Positions 47,220 to 56,675 of a stretch of 64,000 nucleotides of DNA are shown here, piece after piece. The position numbers and the translations under genes are program-made. Positions within the stretch are counted from its first letter, which is position 1, and every line of letters starts with the position of its first letter. The stretch lies in assembly GCA_942493375.1 (NCBI GenBank), contig OW818698.1, positions 4,712,001-4,776,000 on the forward strand. Direction: 5' to 3'. A model generated the notes under the pieces. It was not told the origin of the DNA. It saw only the letters and a list, made by a program, of their open reading frames with translations, and did no database searches. Origin of the DNA: G942493375 sp942493375. Lineage in GTDB: Bacteria > Armatimonadota > UBA5829.

Positions 47220-47672
47220 TTGATTAAGACTTTTTATACAAATACCCCCGAAGAGACCATTGAACTTGGTGAGAGATTAGGCAGACTGCTCAAGGGCGGT
47301 GAAGTGTTGGCTATGGTCGGTGAACTGGCTGCCGGTAAAACAACTATGACCCGCGGAATTGCCATTGGGATGGAGTTGGATGATGACATCCACAGTCCCA
47401 CATTTACACTGATCCACGAACACGAAGGCAAATGCAATCTTAACCACATTGATCTATACAGGCTTGAGACTGAAGCAGACATAGAGTCCCTGGGACTGGA
47501 TGATTACATATATGGCAAAGGCGTAGCCGTCATCGAATGGGCCGACAGGTTATATGATGAATTGCCCGAGGACACCATCGTAGTCAGCATCACTTCTGAG
47601 GACCAGGAACGCCGCAAGATAAGCTTTGAGACTACTTCTCAAAGACTTCAGCAGGCATTGGAGGAATTATGA
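47220..47672 (+). CDS. tsaE: TsaE, ATPase for t6A tRNA modification
   Basis: The 150-residue protein is TsaE: Walker A GELAAGKTT (Lys40), HSPTFTLIHEHEG and NHIDLYRLE, IEWADRLYDELP. TsaE supports the TsaB/TsaD step that makes threonylcarbamoyladenosine at tRNA position 37. I use TTG 47220, which has AGAGGTG 10 bases upstream and gives the usual length; in-frame sequence upstream to 47160 adds a non-conserved end. tsaB overlaps its stop by 4 bases. Confidence 0.93.
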   Translation: MIKTFYTNTPEETIELGERLGRLLKGGEVLAMVGELAAGKTTMTRGIAIGMELDDDIHSPTFTLIHEHEGKCNLNHIDLYRLETEADIESLGLDDYIYGKGVAVIEWADRLYDELPEDTIVVSITSEDQERRKISFETTSQRLQQALEEL

Positions 47673-48370
47673 TACTCGCAATAGATACTTCCGGTTCCAT
47701 AGCCTCCATTGCACTGGGCAGCAAAGAGGGTCTAGTTGCAGAATACCATTTTGCACACGATATGGACCTGCTCCGCAGGCTGACTCCAGCAATTGAACGA
47801 ATTATTTCAGATGCAGGCATAACAGCATCAGATTTATCAGGTATTGTCACATCACTTGGCCCAGGATCGTTCACTGGATTGAGGATTGGGGTCACGGCAG
47901 CCAAGACGCTGGCATGGTCAATGGGGATACCGCTGGTTGGTGTGAGTACATTGGAAGCTATCGCCCGTTCCTGTTCTTATGGCGGATACAAATATATTTG
48001 TGCTATGATATACTCCCGTGTTGGAGAGGTTTACTGGGCAGTATTGGACACCGATTCTGCCAGTTTAATAACTGAGCCTTTGGCATCCGACCTGGAAGAG
48101 GTCATATCATACCTCAGGAATCTGGGCGAAAACGTGCTGTGTTGTGGCAGTGGAATTATCAGAAACCGGGAGATTATTGGAAACACGTTAGCTAATATTA
48201 CCATAGCCCCGGACTGGGCCTCGTTTGCACGCGGTGCAGCGTTGTTGAAAATTGGTATGAGTAAAATTAATTCGGGGCAGACGGATGACCCTCTGACCCT
48301 TACACCATTATATGTAAAGAAACCTACTCCAGTTGTTCGCAAGGAGTCGGTATTACAGGGCCATAAATAA
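47669..48370 (+). CDS. tsaB: TsaB, partner in t6A tRNA modification
   Basis: The 233-residue protein is TsaB: MILAIDTSGSIASIAL, the motif SLGPGSFTGLRIGV, and AIARSCSYGG. It lacks the metal site of TsaD and acts as its stabilising partner for t6A formation. The start ATG overlaps the tsaE stop by 4 bases. The LacI gene follows with a single-base gap, so transcription likely reads through. Confidence 0.95.
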   Translation: MILAIDTSGSIASIALGSKEGLVAEYHFAHDMDLLRRLTPAIERIISDAGITASDLSGIVTSLGPGSFTGLRIGVTAAKTLAWSMGIPLVGVSTLEAIARSCSYGGYKYICAMIYSRVGEVYWAVLDTDSASLITEPLASDLEEVISYLRNLGENVLCCGSGIIRNREIIGNTLANITIAPDWASFARGAALLKIGMSKINSGQTDDPLTLTPLYVKKPTPVVRKESVLQGHK

Positions 48371-48371
48371 T

Positions 48372-49454
48372 ATGAATGATAAACGTACGACACTTAAAGA
48401 TATTGCACAAAAGCTGGGAGTTTCGAAGACTCTGGTTTCATTTGTTGTAAGGGATTTGCCAGATGGGCATGGAAATATTTCCGTTCGCCCTGAGCTGAGA
48501 GATCAGATCAAGGAACTTGCACGAGAGATGAATTATGTCGCCCACAGAAGTGCACGTGCCCTCAGGACCGGTCAGAGTCACATGATCGGAATAATATCCA
48601 CTAGCTCAGACCATCCGATTCACTTTGCAAAACAACAAGTGATTTGCGATGAAGTTATTGCCAGAGGATATGATTACTTACTGCAAGACTCTTACAATAA
48701 TAACCCTCAACGTCTGGTCAAAGCTTTGTCTATGATGTTGGATTATTCTGTAGACGGTATTATTCTGCTGGGTATCCCCAAGGATGTTTTTACAGAGGAA
48801 CAGGGTAACAGAATTGCAGGTGCTGGTATTCCTATAGCAGCGTGTGGAGGAACAAGCATCATACAAGGTCCCTGTGTGAGATGCGCTTTCTATGAAGCAG
48901 GATACAATCTTGCAAAAGAGATGGTAAACAGAGGCCGCCGCAAGTTCTGTGTTGTATCTCAGACAGACTTTTACAGGAGTTCCGATATGCCGGGCAGAAT
49001 TGAAGGTATACATGATGCCTGCAGCGAATTTGGAGAAGTCCAGATTGTGATGTCCAGAGATTCGATGAGGCAAACGCAATCAGATATAGAAATAGGATAT
49101 GTTACAACTGTTGAAGCACTAAAAACAATCGATGCTGATTGCTTATTCTACACCAATGACTTTATGGCATTTGGTGGGTTAAAAGCACTCGCGGAAGCAG
49201 GAATCAGGGTTCCGGAGGACATGTATGTATGCGGATTTGACGGTGTTGAGGTAGCACGCTTCTCCATGCCTCCAATCAGTACAGCAATACAGGCTACGGA
49301 TGTAATGGCAAAATTGTGTGTGGATGCACTGTTTGACCAACTGGAAAACGGACTCAACCTTGAGTATAAAGAAATAATGGTGCCAGCTGCACTTGACCTC
49401 CGTGAAAGTACAGGAGATCTGAGTGTGTTAAATACCGCATCTGACGAAGAGTAA
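48372..49454 (+). CDS. LacI-family transcriptional regulator
   Basis: ATG 48372 (360 residues) begins MNDKRTTLKDIAQKLGVSKT, the LacI helix-turn-helix, with the hinge helix around VAHRSARALRTGQ. A periplasmic-binding-like effector domain follows (IIGIISTSSDHPIHF, DGIILLGIP, CGFDGVEVA). It should repress or control the GH32-like and GH78 genes just downstream, probably in response to their sugar; this is inference from position. GGAG is far from the start, but coupling to tsaB is possible (1-base gap). Confidence 0.92.
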   Translation: MNDKRTTLKDIAQKLGVSKTLVSFVVRDLPDGHGNISVRPELRDQIKELAREMNYVAHRSARALRTGQSHMIGIISTSSDHPIHFAKQQVICDEVIARGYDYLLQDSYNNNPQRLVKALSMMLDYSVDGIILLGIPKDVFTEEQGNRIAGAGIPIAACGGTSIIQGPCVRCAFYEAGYNLAKEMVNRGRRKFCVVSQTDFYRSSDMPGRIEGIHDACSEFGEVQIVMSRDSMRQTQSDIEIGYVTTVEALKTIDADCLFYTNDFMAFGGLKALAEAGIRVPEDMYVCGFDGVEVARFSMPPISTAIQATDVMAKLCVDALFDQLENGLNLEYKEIMVPAALDLRESTGDLSVLNTASDEE

Positions 49455-49499
49455 TGTCCGTTTTTCGCTTGATTTGTAATGTTGTTGGAGTGCTATACG

Positions 49500-51011
49500 A
49501 TGCTTGATTACCGCCCCGATGAGATGAGCTTTTGGGACCTTTGGTTTGCCGTTGACGGTGAAACTGTTCACATGTTCTACCAGCAGGGACTAGCACCCGG
49601 CTCCAAACGTGATCCAAACCATGCAAATTACATCGGGCATTCTGTGTCTTGTGATCTCCTGGATTGGATCGAACACCCTCTCTCTGTCGGACCAGGTGAA
49701 GCAGGCGGACTGGAAGATATGTGGCCGTGGACAGGCTGCGCGGTAGTAAATAACGGCACTTGTTTTATGTACTTCACAATGAGATCCACCCGGGAAAATG
49801 GCAAGCTGGAACGCACCGGACTCGCTACCAGCACAGATTTTGAAAACTGGGAAAGATACCCTCGAAATCCTGTTCTGGAATGTGATCCCCGTTGGTATAT
49901 ACACAGTGATGACCTTGATACTTTCAAACGCATCGATCACAGAGACTTCTTAGTTGTCGAAGATCCCGAACGTGGCGTCTGGTTTGGATTCTACGCTGCC
50001 CGAATACCAGCCGAAGAACAGGCTGAAACATCAGTTATAGGTTGCGCAGTCTCAAAAGACCTGGTCAACTGGGAGCCTATGCCTCCAGCGTTCGTACCCG
50101 CCAAATATGGAACTATAGAAGTCCCCGATATATTTTCTCTCAATGGTAAATGGTATATGACCTGTTACACAGGCACAGGACACGGCAACAGGGGGATATT
50201 CTCAGACCACAACATTATCAGAGGATCAATCTACGCCGTTTCAGACAAACCCGAAGGCCCTTACCACGAAATTGAAGGAGACAACGTATACGGAGCAGCC
50301 GCGCCACTGCTTAACTCTACCCGTACCGTAGAGTTTAAAGGCCAAAGATATGCCTTCTCCACAGTTGATGTCCCAGGACACGGAGGAACTCTAACCCATC
50401 CGGCTTTGGTAATTGCGCAGCCGGACGGTAAACTTAGACAGGCCTATGCCCCAATCACAGCATCCCTCCGCCAAAAAACGCTGATCTCACCGGATAACAC
50501 TCCTTCAATAAAGAGCCTCCCATTCCCAATAGCACAATGGGCCAGATTCCCGGCTGGTAAATGGAAGCTGGAAGATGGAGCATATATCGGAGAATCCAGA
50601 ACAGGCTGGCAGACAGCTGACTTAGGTGTAGGATCAAAAAATATTGAAATAGAAGCCATTATAACCATAGAAACCGGAGCCGCAGCCGGTCTTGTCTACA
50701 GGCCAAATACCGACGATCCAGGCACCGACAGCGACATAGCCATAATTCTGGACATAGAGACCCAAAGAGTAATAGTAGCCAGAACTCCGGTTTTCCATGA
50801 GCAATACATAAGAAACCACGCTCTGAAACCACAACAACTCTACCATCTGAGAGTAAACATCCGCTACCCGATAATCGATGTATACATAGACGATATACTG
50901 GTAATCCAGTGCGCAGCCCAAAACACCGCAATAATAAATTCTGCAGTAGGCCTGTTCGTAGACCGCGCCAAAGTCCATATCACCAATCTATCCGCCCACC
51001 AACTTGCATAG
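49500..51011 (+). CDS. GH32-like beta-propeller glycosidase
   Basis: ATG 49500 (503 residues) has GGAG 9 bases upstream. FWDLWFAVDGETVHMFYQQG and the segments HSVSCDLLDWIEHP, WPWTGCAVVNNG and ATSTDFENWERYP follow the GH32/GH43/GH68 five-blade pattern. EVPDIFSLNGKWYM likely carries a catalytic acid. The C-terminal beta-sandwich (~360-500) has GAAAGLVYRPNTDD and VDVYIDDILVIQ-like strands, as in GH32 C-terminal modules. Fructan or arabinan-type substrates are common for the clan, but I cannot set the activity. It lies between the LacI gene and the GH78 gene. Confidence 0.7.
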   Translation: MLDYRPDEMSFWDLWFAVDGETVHMFYQQGLAPGSKRDPNHANYIGHSVSCDLLDWIEHPLSVGPGEAGGLEDMWPWTGCAVVNNGTCFMYFTMRSTRENGKLERTGLATSTDFENWERYPRNPVLECDPRWYIHSDDLDTFKRIDHRDFLVVEDPERGVWFGFYAARIPAEEQAETSVIGCAVSKDLVNWEPMPPAFVPAKYGTIEVPDIFSLNGKWYMTCYTGTGHGNRGIFSDHNIIRGSIYAVSDKPEGPYHEIEGDNVYGAAAPLLNSTRTVEFKGQRYAFSTVDVPGHGGTLTHPALVIAQPDGKLRQAYAPITASLRQKTLISPDNTPSIKSLPFPIAQWARFPAGKWKLEDGAYIGESRTGWQTADLGVGSKNIEIEAIITIETGAAAGLVYRPNTDDPGTDSDIAIILDIETQRVIVARTPVFHEQYIRNHALKPQQLYHLRVNIRYPIIDVYIDDILVIQCAAQNTAIINSAVGLFVDRAKVHITNLSAHQLA

Positions 51012-51056
51012 CGTACCGCACTACGATGTTACCAAATACCACTATGGAGATAAGAT

Positions 51057-53594
51057 GTGACGAATCAAATTGACTGGAAAGCGAAATGGATTTGGACACA
51101 TGGAGAGACAAAGAAACCTTTCCATGTATCCTATTTCCGCAATCATTTCGAGTTATGTGCGATACCACAATCTTGCCAAATCCATTGTTTTGCAGATTCC
51201 AAGTATCGTCTTTGGGTAAATGGGCAGTACGTCGGCTTCGGTCCTGCGCGTGGGGATGCGCATCATCCTTATTATGACACTCATGATATTTCCGGATATA
51301 TGCAAGCTGGCCAAAACGTGGTTGCATTCGCAGTGCAGCATTATACAGCTGGTTCCACTATTTTCTCAGTCATTAGAGGTGGACTTATATTCCAGGTGCA
51401 ACCGGACTTTGGTGATGTACTAGCATTCAGCGATGAAACCAGCGTTGCGGCTTCCTCCGAGGCATATGGCTCTATTCCAGGAATTCACTTTGCTGAAAAA
51501 TTCGATGCCCGGTTTGAATCTGCAGGCTGGCAGATGCCTGGTTTTGATGACAGCAAATGGGATGCAGTTGATATCCTGGAAAGCACTGATCTTGCAGATG
51601 TTGTTGACCTCATTCCTCGACCGATTCCCATAATCCCCGAAATCCGCCGTAATCCGATCAAGCTCTTAGATGTAGGATTATCACTGGATGAAGAACACCC
51701 GGATGTGGAGACAGAGGAGAATGTAGCTGTCAGCATCTCGCGGTCGATACTTAAGCCTCTCCCAATCGCCGACAAGACAGCTTTTTTGGTACCGCAGACA
51801 ATCTGGACAGGTGAACCGTTGCGATTGCCGGGAGCAGATTTACCCCATTCCGTATTTATTGTTCTGGACTTTGGACAAGAAACTCTGGCTTTCCCGGATA
51901 TAGAGATTAACGGATCTGCTGGAACCATAATCGATATTTGCTACAGTGAGGTTCTAGAGAATAACAGGATAGCTCCAACACGTCAGAACAAACCATACAA
52001 TGACAGAATAATCCTCCGCGAAGGTGTAACTGCACATCGGCTTTTCCAGCCAAGGGCTTTCCGCTATCTGATGCTACGAGTCACTGGCGGTCCGGTAATT
52101 GTGCAAAATATCTGTGCTTATGAAGCTATATATCCCGCCGCCAAAACCGGTTCATTTGGATCTTCCGATACTCTACTCAACGACATTTACAATATGTGTG
52201 TTCGCACTATAAATATGTGCATGGAGGACGCTTACACGGACTGTCCCTGGCGCGAGCGGAACCAGTGGTTGGGTGACATGCAGCCTGAGGCCTTGTTCGG
52301 ATACTATAGCCTGGATTCATTTGATCTCGCAAAAAAAGGTGTTCGTGAGTTTGCCGGTAGTAGTTCTCCTGAAGGATGGATGCCGGGTGTGTTTCCACTT
52401 ACTGGTCCTAATCTGCCTACATGGGGCATGCGCTTCCCGGTGATTGTGTGGGAGTATTATCTGCATACCGGTGATTTAGAAACTCTCAGAATGAGCCTGG
52501 ATGCAGTAAATAAACAGATGCAATGGCTCTCAGAACAGGAAGACCAGGCAGGCTTGATCGACGTTACAAAACAGACCGAGTTCAGCGAAGAATATATAAG
52601 TCAGGCAGAAGCTTATGAATGGTTCTGTACCAAACCCTGGTATTTTGTCGATTGGACATTAACCGATAGCCATGCCAGCGATGGGGCTATTCAGGGGTGG
52701 TATTTGGAAAGCCTGAGGTATTCAGCACTGGTGGCCCAGGCTGCTGGGGACGAAGCCAACGCCACGTACTATGGCTGGAAAGCGGATGACCTGGCTAACA
52801 CTTTGATTGAGTATTACTGGTCTGATGACAGGCAGGCTTTCTTAAAATACCGAAAGGCACTCAAACACAGGCCATATAATGCATCACCGGACCTGATTGG
52901 GCAGCATGAGAACTTCCTTTTTGCTGCTCTGGGAGTAGGTGATCCTGAAATGCAGCAAAAAGCACTGGAAGCAGTCAAAGGCCCAATCGGGAAATACCTG
53001 CCAAACTTCGGTAACTACCAGAGCAATTACCATGCAATCCAGGACCAGAGAGGAAATATCGCCAGTGAAAAGACGGTGTTGTTGGGTTCTCCTTTCTGGT
53101 CATTTTATGCCCTACTCGCCCTGGTGCAGGCCGATAAACCACAGGCAGCTCTGGAATATATAAGGCTCGGGTGGGGGCTTATGCTTGAGCATGGGGCCAC
53201 ATCCTGCTGGGAAATGTGGGATGCCAATACATCAATGTGCCACGGTTGGAGCGCTGCCCCGGCTATGATTCTGCCTGCCTACATATTAGGAATCAGACCG
53301 ACCGCACCTGGATATACCAAATTCGTCGTTCAACCCAATCTGTGCGATCTAGAATGGGCAAAAGGAACAGTCCCCACGCCAGCAGGCCCAATATTAGTGT
53401 CCTGGTCATTACAAGACACAGCCGGTGCACTGCTAAATGTTTCAGTCTCCGTTCCCAACGGTACAGAGGCTGCATTCATTATACCCGCTGGCTATGTTCC
53501 GACAACCCACAACAATACCCCAATATTCAGTGGAGATCAAGATCTAGTCCTCCAACCCGGAAACCATGAAATAGAACTCACCAGAGTTATATAA
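51057..53594 (+). CDS. GH78 alpha-L-rhamnosidase
   Basis: The 845-residue protein has the GH78 catalytic signature TDCPWRERNQWLGDMQPEA (Asp395 to Asp407 region) in an (alpha/alpha)6 barrel at about 360-740. N-terminal beta-sandwiches (VSYFRNHFEL, YRLWVNGQYVGFGPARGD) and a C-terminal beta-domain (VSWSLQDTAGALLNVSVSVPNG) complete the family layout. It removes terminal alpha-L-rhamnose. The start is GTG 51057 with GGAG 7 bases upstream. It is the last gene of the tsaE-tsaB-lacI-GH32 run and forms a rhamnose theme with the GH106-like gene. Confidence 0.93.
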   Translation: MTNQIDWKAKWIWTHGETKKPFHVSYFRNHFELCAIPQSCQIHCFADSKYRLWVNGQYVGFGPARGDAHHPYYDTHDISGYMQAGQNVVAFAVQHYTAGSTIFSVIRGGLIFQVQPDFGDVLAFSDETSVAASSEAYGSIPGIHFAEKFDARFESAGWQMPGFDDSKWDAVDILESTDLADVVDLIPRPIPIIPEIRRNPIKLLDVGLSLDEEHPDVETEENVAVSISRSILKPLPIADKTAFLVPQTIWTGEPLRLPGADLPHSVFIVLDFGQETLAFPDIEINGSAGTIIDICYSEVLENNRIAPTRQNKPYNDRIILREGVTAHRLFQPRAFRYLMLRVTGGPVIVQNICAYEAIYPAAKTGSFGSSDTLLNDIYNMCVRTINMCMEDAYTDCPWRERNQWLGDMQPEALFGYYSLDSFDLAKKGVREFAGSSSPEGWMPGVFPLTGPNLPTWGMRFPVIVWEYYLHTGDLETLRMSLDAVNKQMQWLSEQEDQAGLIDVTKQTEFSEEYISQAEAYEWFCTKPWYFVDWTLTDSHASDGAIQGWYLESLRYSALVAQAAGDEANATYYGWKADDLANTLIEYYWSDDRQAFLKYRKALKHRPYNASPDLIGQHENFLFAALGVGDPEMQQKALEAVKGPIGKYLPNFGNYQSNYHAIQDQRGNIASEKTVLLGSPFWSFYALLALVQADKPQAALEYIRLGWGLMLEHGATSCWEMWDANTSMCHGWSAAPAMILPAYILGIRPTAPGYTKFVVQPNLCDLEWAKGTVPTPAGPILVSWSLQDTAGALLNVSVSVPNGTEAAFIIPAGYVPTTHNNTPIFSGDQDLVLQPGNHEIELTRVI

Positions 53595-53626
53595 TATAAA
53601 ACCAACATCAGGAACAGAATTGTGAT

Positions 53627-53758
53627 GCAGGCTTCCAGCCTCCGGCCTCCGGTCTCCACCACTGAACTCAGACTTGGCAAACCGCATTGGAATTAACCCC
53701 AATCTCACACATATCGCCTTCCCAAATCTGCGTAAATCCGTGAAATCTTCGGATAATT
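53627..53758. repeat. GCAGGCT hairpin (copy 3) and AAATCTGCG array
   Basis: GCAGGCTTCCAGCCT (53627-53641) and, 80 bases on, AAATCTGCGTAAATCC then GTGAAATCTTCGGATAAT (53723-53758). The same two elements occur together at 6855-6922. Confidence 0.65.
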
Positions 53759-53885
53759 CCATTCCTAACAAATTGGCTTCACCAACACTCAAACGGGGTA
53801 TACTAAACAGTATTACTTAATATTACAAGCTTAGAGATCCGCCCGATTCGAATTATATGCCACCGGATAGAAAGGTTACCTTCAC

Positions 53886-56675
53886 ATGCAGCAAGAGACC
53901 AAACAGCTGGGGGAAATGCTGATCGAGGCTGGCCTTATTACCCCGGAACAGTTCCACGATGCTGTTCGTAATTCCCACATTGCCGAAGGTAAAGGTGCTC
54001 TCGTCACAGGAGCCTTACAAAATGCTATCTTCAACAGTGCCAACTTCTCTAGTATTGCCACCGATGAGAAAGGTGTTATTCAAATATTTAATGTCGGTGC
54101 TGAGCGGATGCTTGGTTACGAAGCCATCGAAGTTGTGGATAAAATCACTCCAGCCGATATCTCCGATCCACAGGAAGTCATTGCACGTGCCAAAGCACTC
54201 AGTGTTGAACTCGAAACCCCTATTACTCCGGGTTTTGAGGCATTAGTATTCAAAGCTTCACGCGGTATTGAAGACATTTATGAACTCACATATATTCGAA
54301 AAGATGGAACTCGCTTTCCGGCGGTAGTATCAGTTACAGCACTGCGTGACGCACAGGATGCGATCATCGGTTATCTGCTGATCGGCACAGAGCTTAAAGC
54401 CGGAGCCCTGCAGAGCGCTATTTTCAACAGTGCTAACTTTTCAAGCATAGCCACCGATGCAAAGGGCGTTATCCAGATATTCAATGTCGGCGCTGAACGA
54501 ATGTTGGGCTATACAGCATCCGAAGTGATGAATAAGATTACACCTGCAGACATATCCGATCCTCAGGAACTAATCGCTCGGGCTACTTCATTGAGCGTTG
54601 AACTCGGAACTCCGATTACACCAGGTTTCGAGGCACTTGTTTTCAAGGCATCACGTGGTATTGAGGATATATATGAGCTCACATATATCCGCAAAGACGG
54701 CAGCCGTTTTCCTGCGGTTGTGTCGGTTACAGCGTTGCGTGATGCACAGGATTCTATTATCGGTTATCTGCTTATCGGCACGGACAACACCGCTCGTAAA
54801 CAAGTCGAAGCCGAACAGAGAATTCTCGACCAGAAGCTGCGTGATCAGCAATTCTATACACGTTCTCTCATTGAGTCCAATATGGATGCGATTATTACCA
54901 CAGATCCGTCAGGTATTATCAATGATGTAAACAAACAAATGGAAGCTCTCACAGATTGTACACGTGATGAGTTAATAGGGGCACCGTTCAAAAAACACTT
55001 TACAGATCCTGAACGGGCTCAGGCTGCTATTACACTTGTGCTGAGTGAGAAAAAGATCTCAAACTACGAACTCACTGCACGTGCCAGAGACGGTAAAGAG
55101 ACAGTAGTCTCCTACAATGCAATGACATTCTACGACCGGGACAGGAAGTTGCAAGGTGTGTTTGCTGCTGCGCGTGATGTCACTGAACGTAAACGCCTTG
55201 ATCAGGCACTTCAGGATAAGAATATCGAGTTGGAGAGCGCAAGGTCCGTAGCAGAAAAGGCCAACCAGGCGAAATCTGAATTCCTTTCCAGCATGAGCCA
55301 CGAACTGCGCAGCCCCCTCAATGCGATCCTGGGGTTCGCACAGCTGATGGAATCCGAATCCCCGTCACCGACTCCATCCCAGCAGCAGAGCATAGATCAG
55401 ATACTCCAGGCTGGATGGCACCTACTCAAACTGATTAACGAAATTCTCGATCTGGCAAAGGTCGAGTCCGGTCAGGTGCCGATGTCTGAAGAACCAGTAT
55501 CTCTGACAGAAGTATTGCATGAATGCCAGGCTATGGTCGAACCGCAGGCGCAGCAACGCGGGATTCAAATGACATTTCCTGAGTTTGATAAGCCTTTCTT
55601 CGTCACTGCTGATCTTACCCGGGTAAAGCAGGTGCTCATCAACCTGCTCTCCAATGCGATCAAATACAACCGCGAGAATGGAACCGTTGAGGTGACATGT
55701 GCAGCGATTAGTCCAGACCGTATCCGCGTCAGCGTTGCTGATGCTGGTCAGGGATTGGCGCCGGAACAGATGGCGCAGCTCTTCCAGCCATTTAACCGTC
55801 TCGGACAGGAAGCCGGTGGAGAAGAAGGTACCGGTATTGGTCTTGTGGTCGCTAAGAGGCTGGTAGAACTTATGGGTGGCGTAATTGGTATGGAAAGCTC
55901 CGTCGGAGCTGGAAGTGTATTCTGGTTCGAACTCATCTCCGCTGTTGGACCGCATATTTCTATGGATGGAACTGAAGCAGCGGTATTTGTTCAACCGGAT
56001 ATATCTCATGGTACTCAAATTCGTAACCTATTGTATATAGAGGACAATCCTGCGAACTTACAGCTCATAGAACAGATCATTGCGCGCCACCCCGATATGC
56101 ACCTGCTGACTGCAATAGATGGTAATAGCGGCGTAAAGAGTGCCCGTGAATATAGACCGGATGTGGTGCTGACAGATATAAACCTGCCTGATATTGATGG
56201 TTTTGAGGTTTTAAATGCTCTACGCTCAGATCCAATTACAGCGCAGATTCCTGTCGTTGCCATCAGTGCCAATGCGATGCCGTTAGATATCACAAGAGGG
56301 CTGGAAGCTGGCTTCTTCCGGTATCTCACCAAACCGATCAAAGTAAAGAAGTTCGAAGATACTCTGGAATTGGCGCTTGCAATGGCACGAGAAATCGAGA
56401 CATCAGTTTCTCGAGTGCCTGAAATCAAGCAGGCCGAGATTCCAGTGGCCGACACTATCGATCCTCTGATACCGGATATTATAACACCTCTACCTGATGA
56501 CCTTGTTATTCGTTTACAAGAAGCAGCATTGAATGCAGACTATGACCAATTACTGTTATTGTCTGGTGAAGTCGGTGAATACGACAAACACAAGTCAAAA
56601 CAGATCAAGCATTATATGGAGGCATTTGATTATCAGAGTGTTCTGGATGTCCTTCAAACTGGAGTCATAACATAA
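53886..56675 (+). CDS. Hybrid sensor histidine kinase with twin PAS domains
   Basis: The 929-residue cytoplasmic protein starts with a short T2SSE-N-like module (LGEMLIEAGLITPEQF). Two PAS domains (about 42-168 and 172-298) are about 90% identical; a third PAS follows at about 325-440. The HisKA domain has His472 in SMSHELRSPLN, and the HATPase has NAIKYNREN, DAGQGL and GTGIGLVVAK. A receiver ends the protein with Asp764 in VLTDINLPDIDG. It could autophosphorylate and relay phosphate internally or to partners. The ATG at 53886 follows GAAAGG. It overlaps the next gene by one base. Confidence 0.93.
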   Translation: MQQETKQLGEMLIEAGLITPEQFHDAVRNSHIAEGKGALVTGALQNAIFNSANFSSIATDEKGVIQIFNVGAERMLGYEAIEVVDKITPADISDPQEVIARAKALSVELETPITPGFEALVFKASRGIEDIYELTYIRKDGTRFPAVVSVTALRDAQDAIIGYLLIGTELKAGALQSAIFNSANFSSIATDAKGVIQIFNVGAERMLGYTASEVMNKITPADISDPQELIARATSLSVELGTPITPGFEALVFKASRGIEDIYELTYIRKDGSRFPAVVSVTALRDAQDSIIGYLLIGTDNTARKQVEAEQRILDQKLRDQQFYTRSLIESNMDAIITTDPSGIINDVNKQMEALTDCTRDELIGAPFKKHFTDPERAQAAITLVLSEKKISNYELTARARDGKETVVSYNAMTFYDRDRKLQGVFAAARDVTERKRLDQALQDKNIELESARSVAEKANQAKSEFLSSMSHELRSPLNAILGFAQLMESESPSPTPSQQQSIDQILQAGWHLLKLINEILDLAKVESGQVPMSEEPVSLTEVLHECQAMVEPQAQQRGIQMTFPEFDKPFFVTADLTRVKQVLINLLSNAIKYNRENGTVEVTCAAISPDRIRVSVADAGQGLAPEQMAQLFQPFNRLGQEAGGEEGTGIGLVVAKRLVELMGGVIGMESSVGAGSVFWFELISAVGPHISMDGTEAAVFVQPDISHGTQIRNLLYIEDNPANLQLIEQIIARHPDMHLLTAIDGNSGVKSAREYRPDVVLTDINLPDIDGFEVLNALRSDPITAQIPVVAISANAMPLDITRGLEAGFFRYLTKPIKVKKFEDTLELALAMAREIETSVSRVPEIKQAEIPVADTIDPLIPDIITPLPDDLVIRLQEAALNADYDQLLLLSGEVGEYDKHKSKQIKHYMEAFDYQSVLDVLQTGVIT

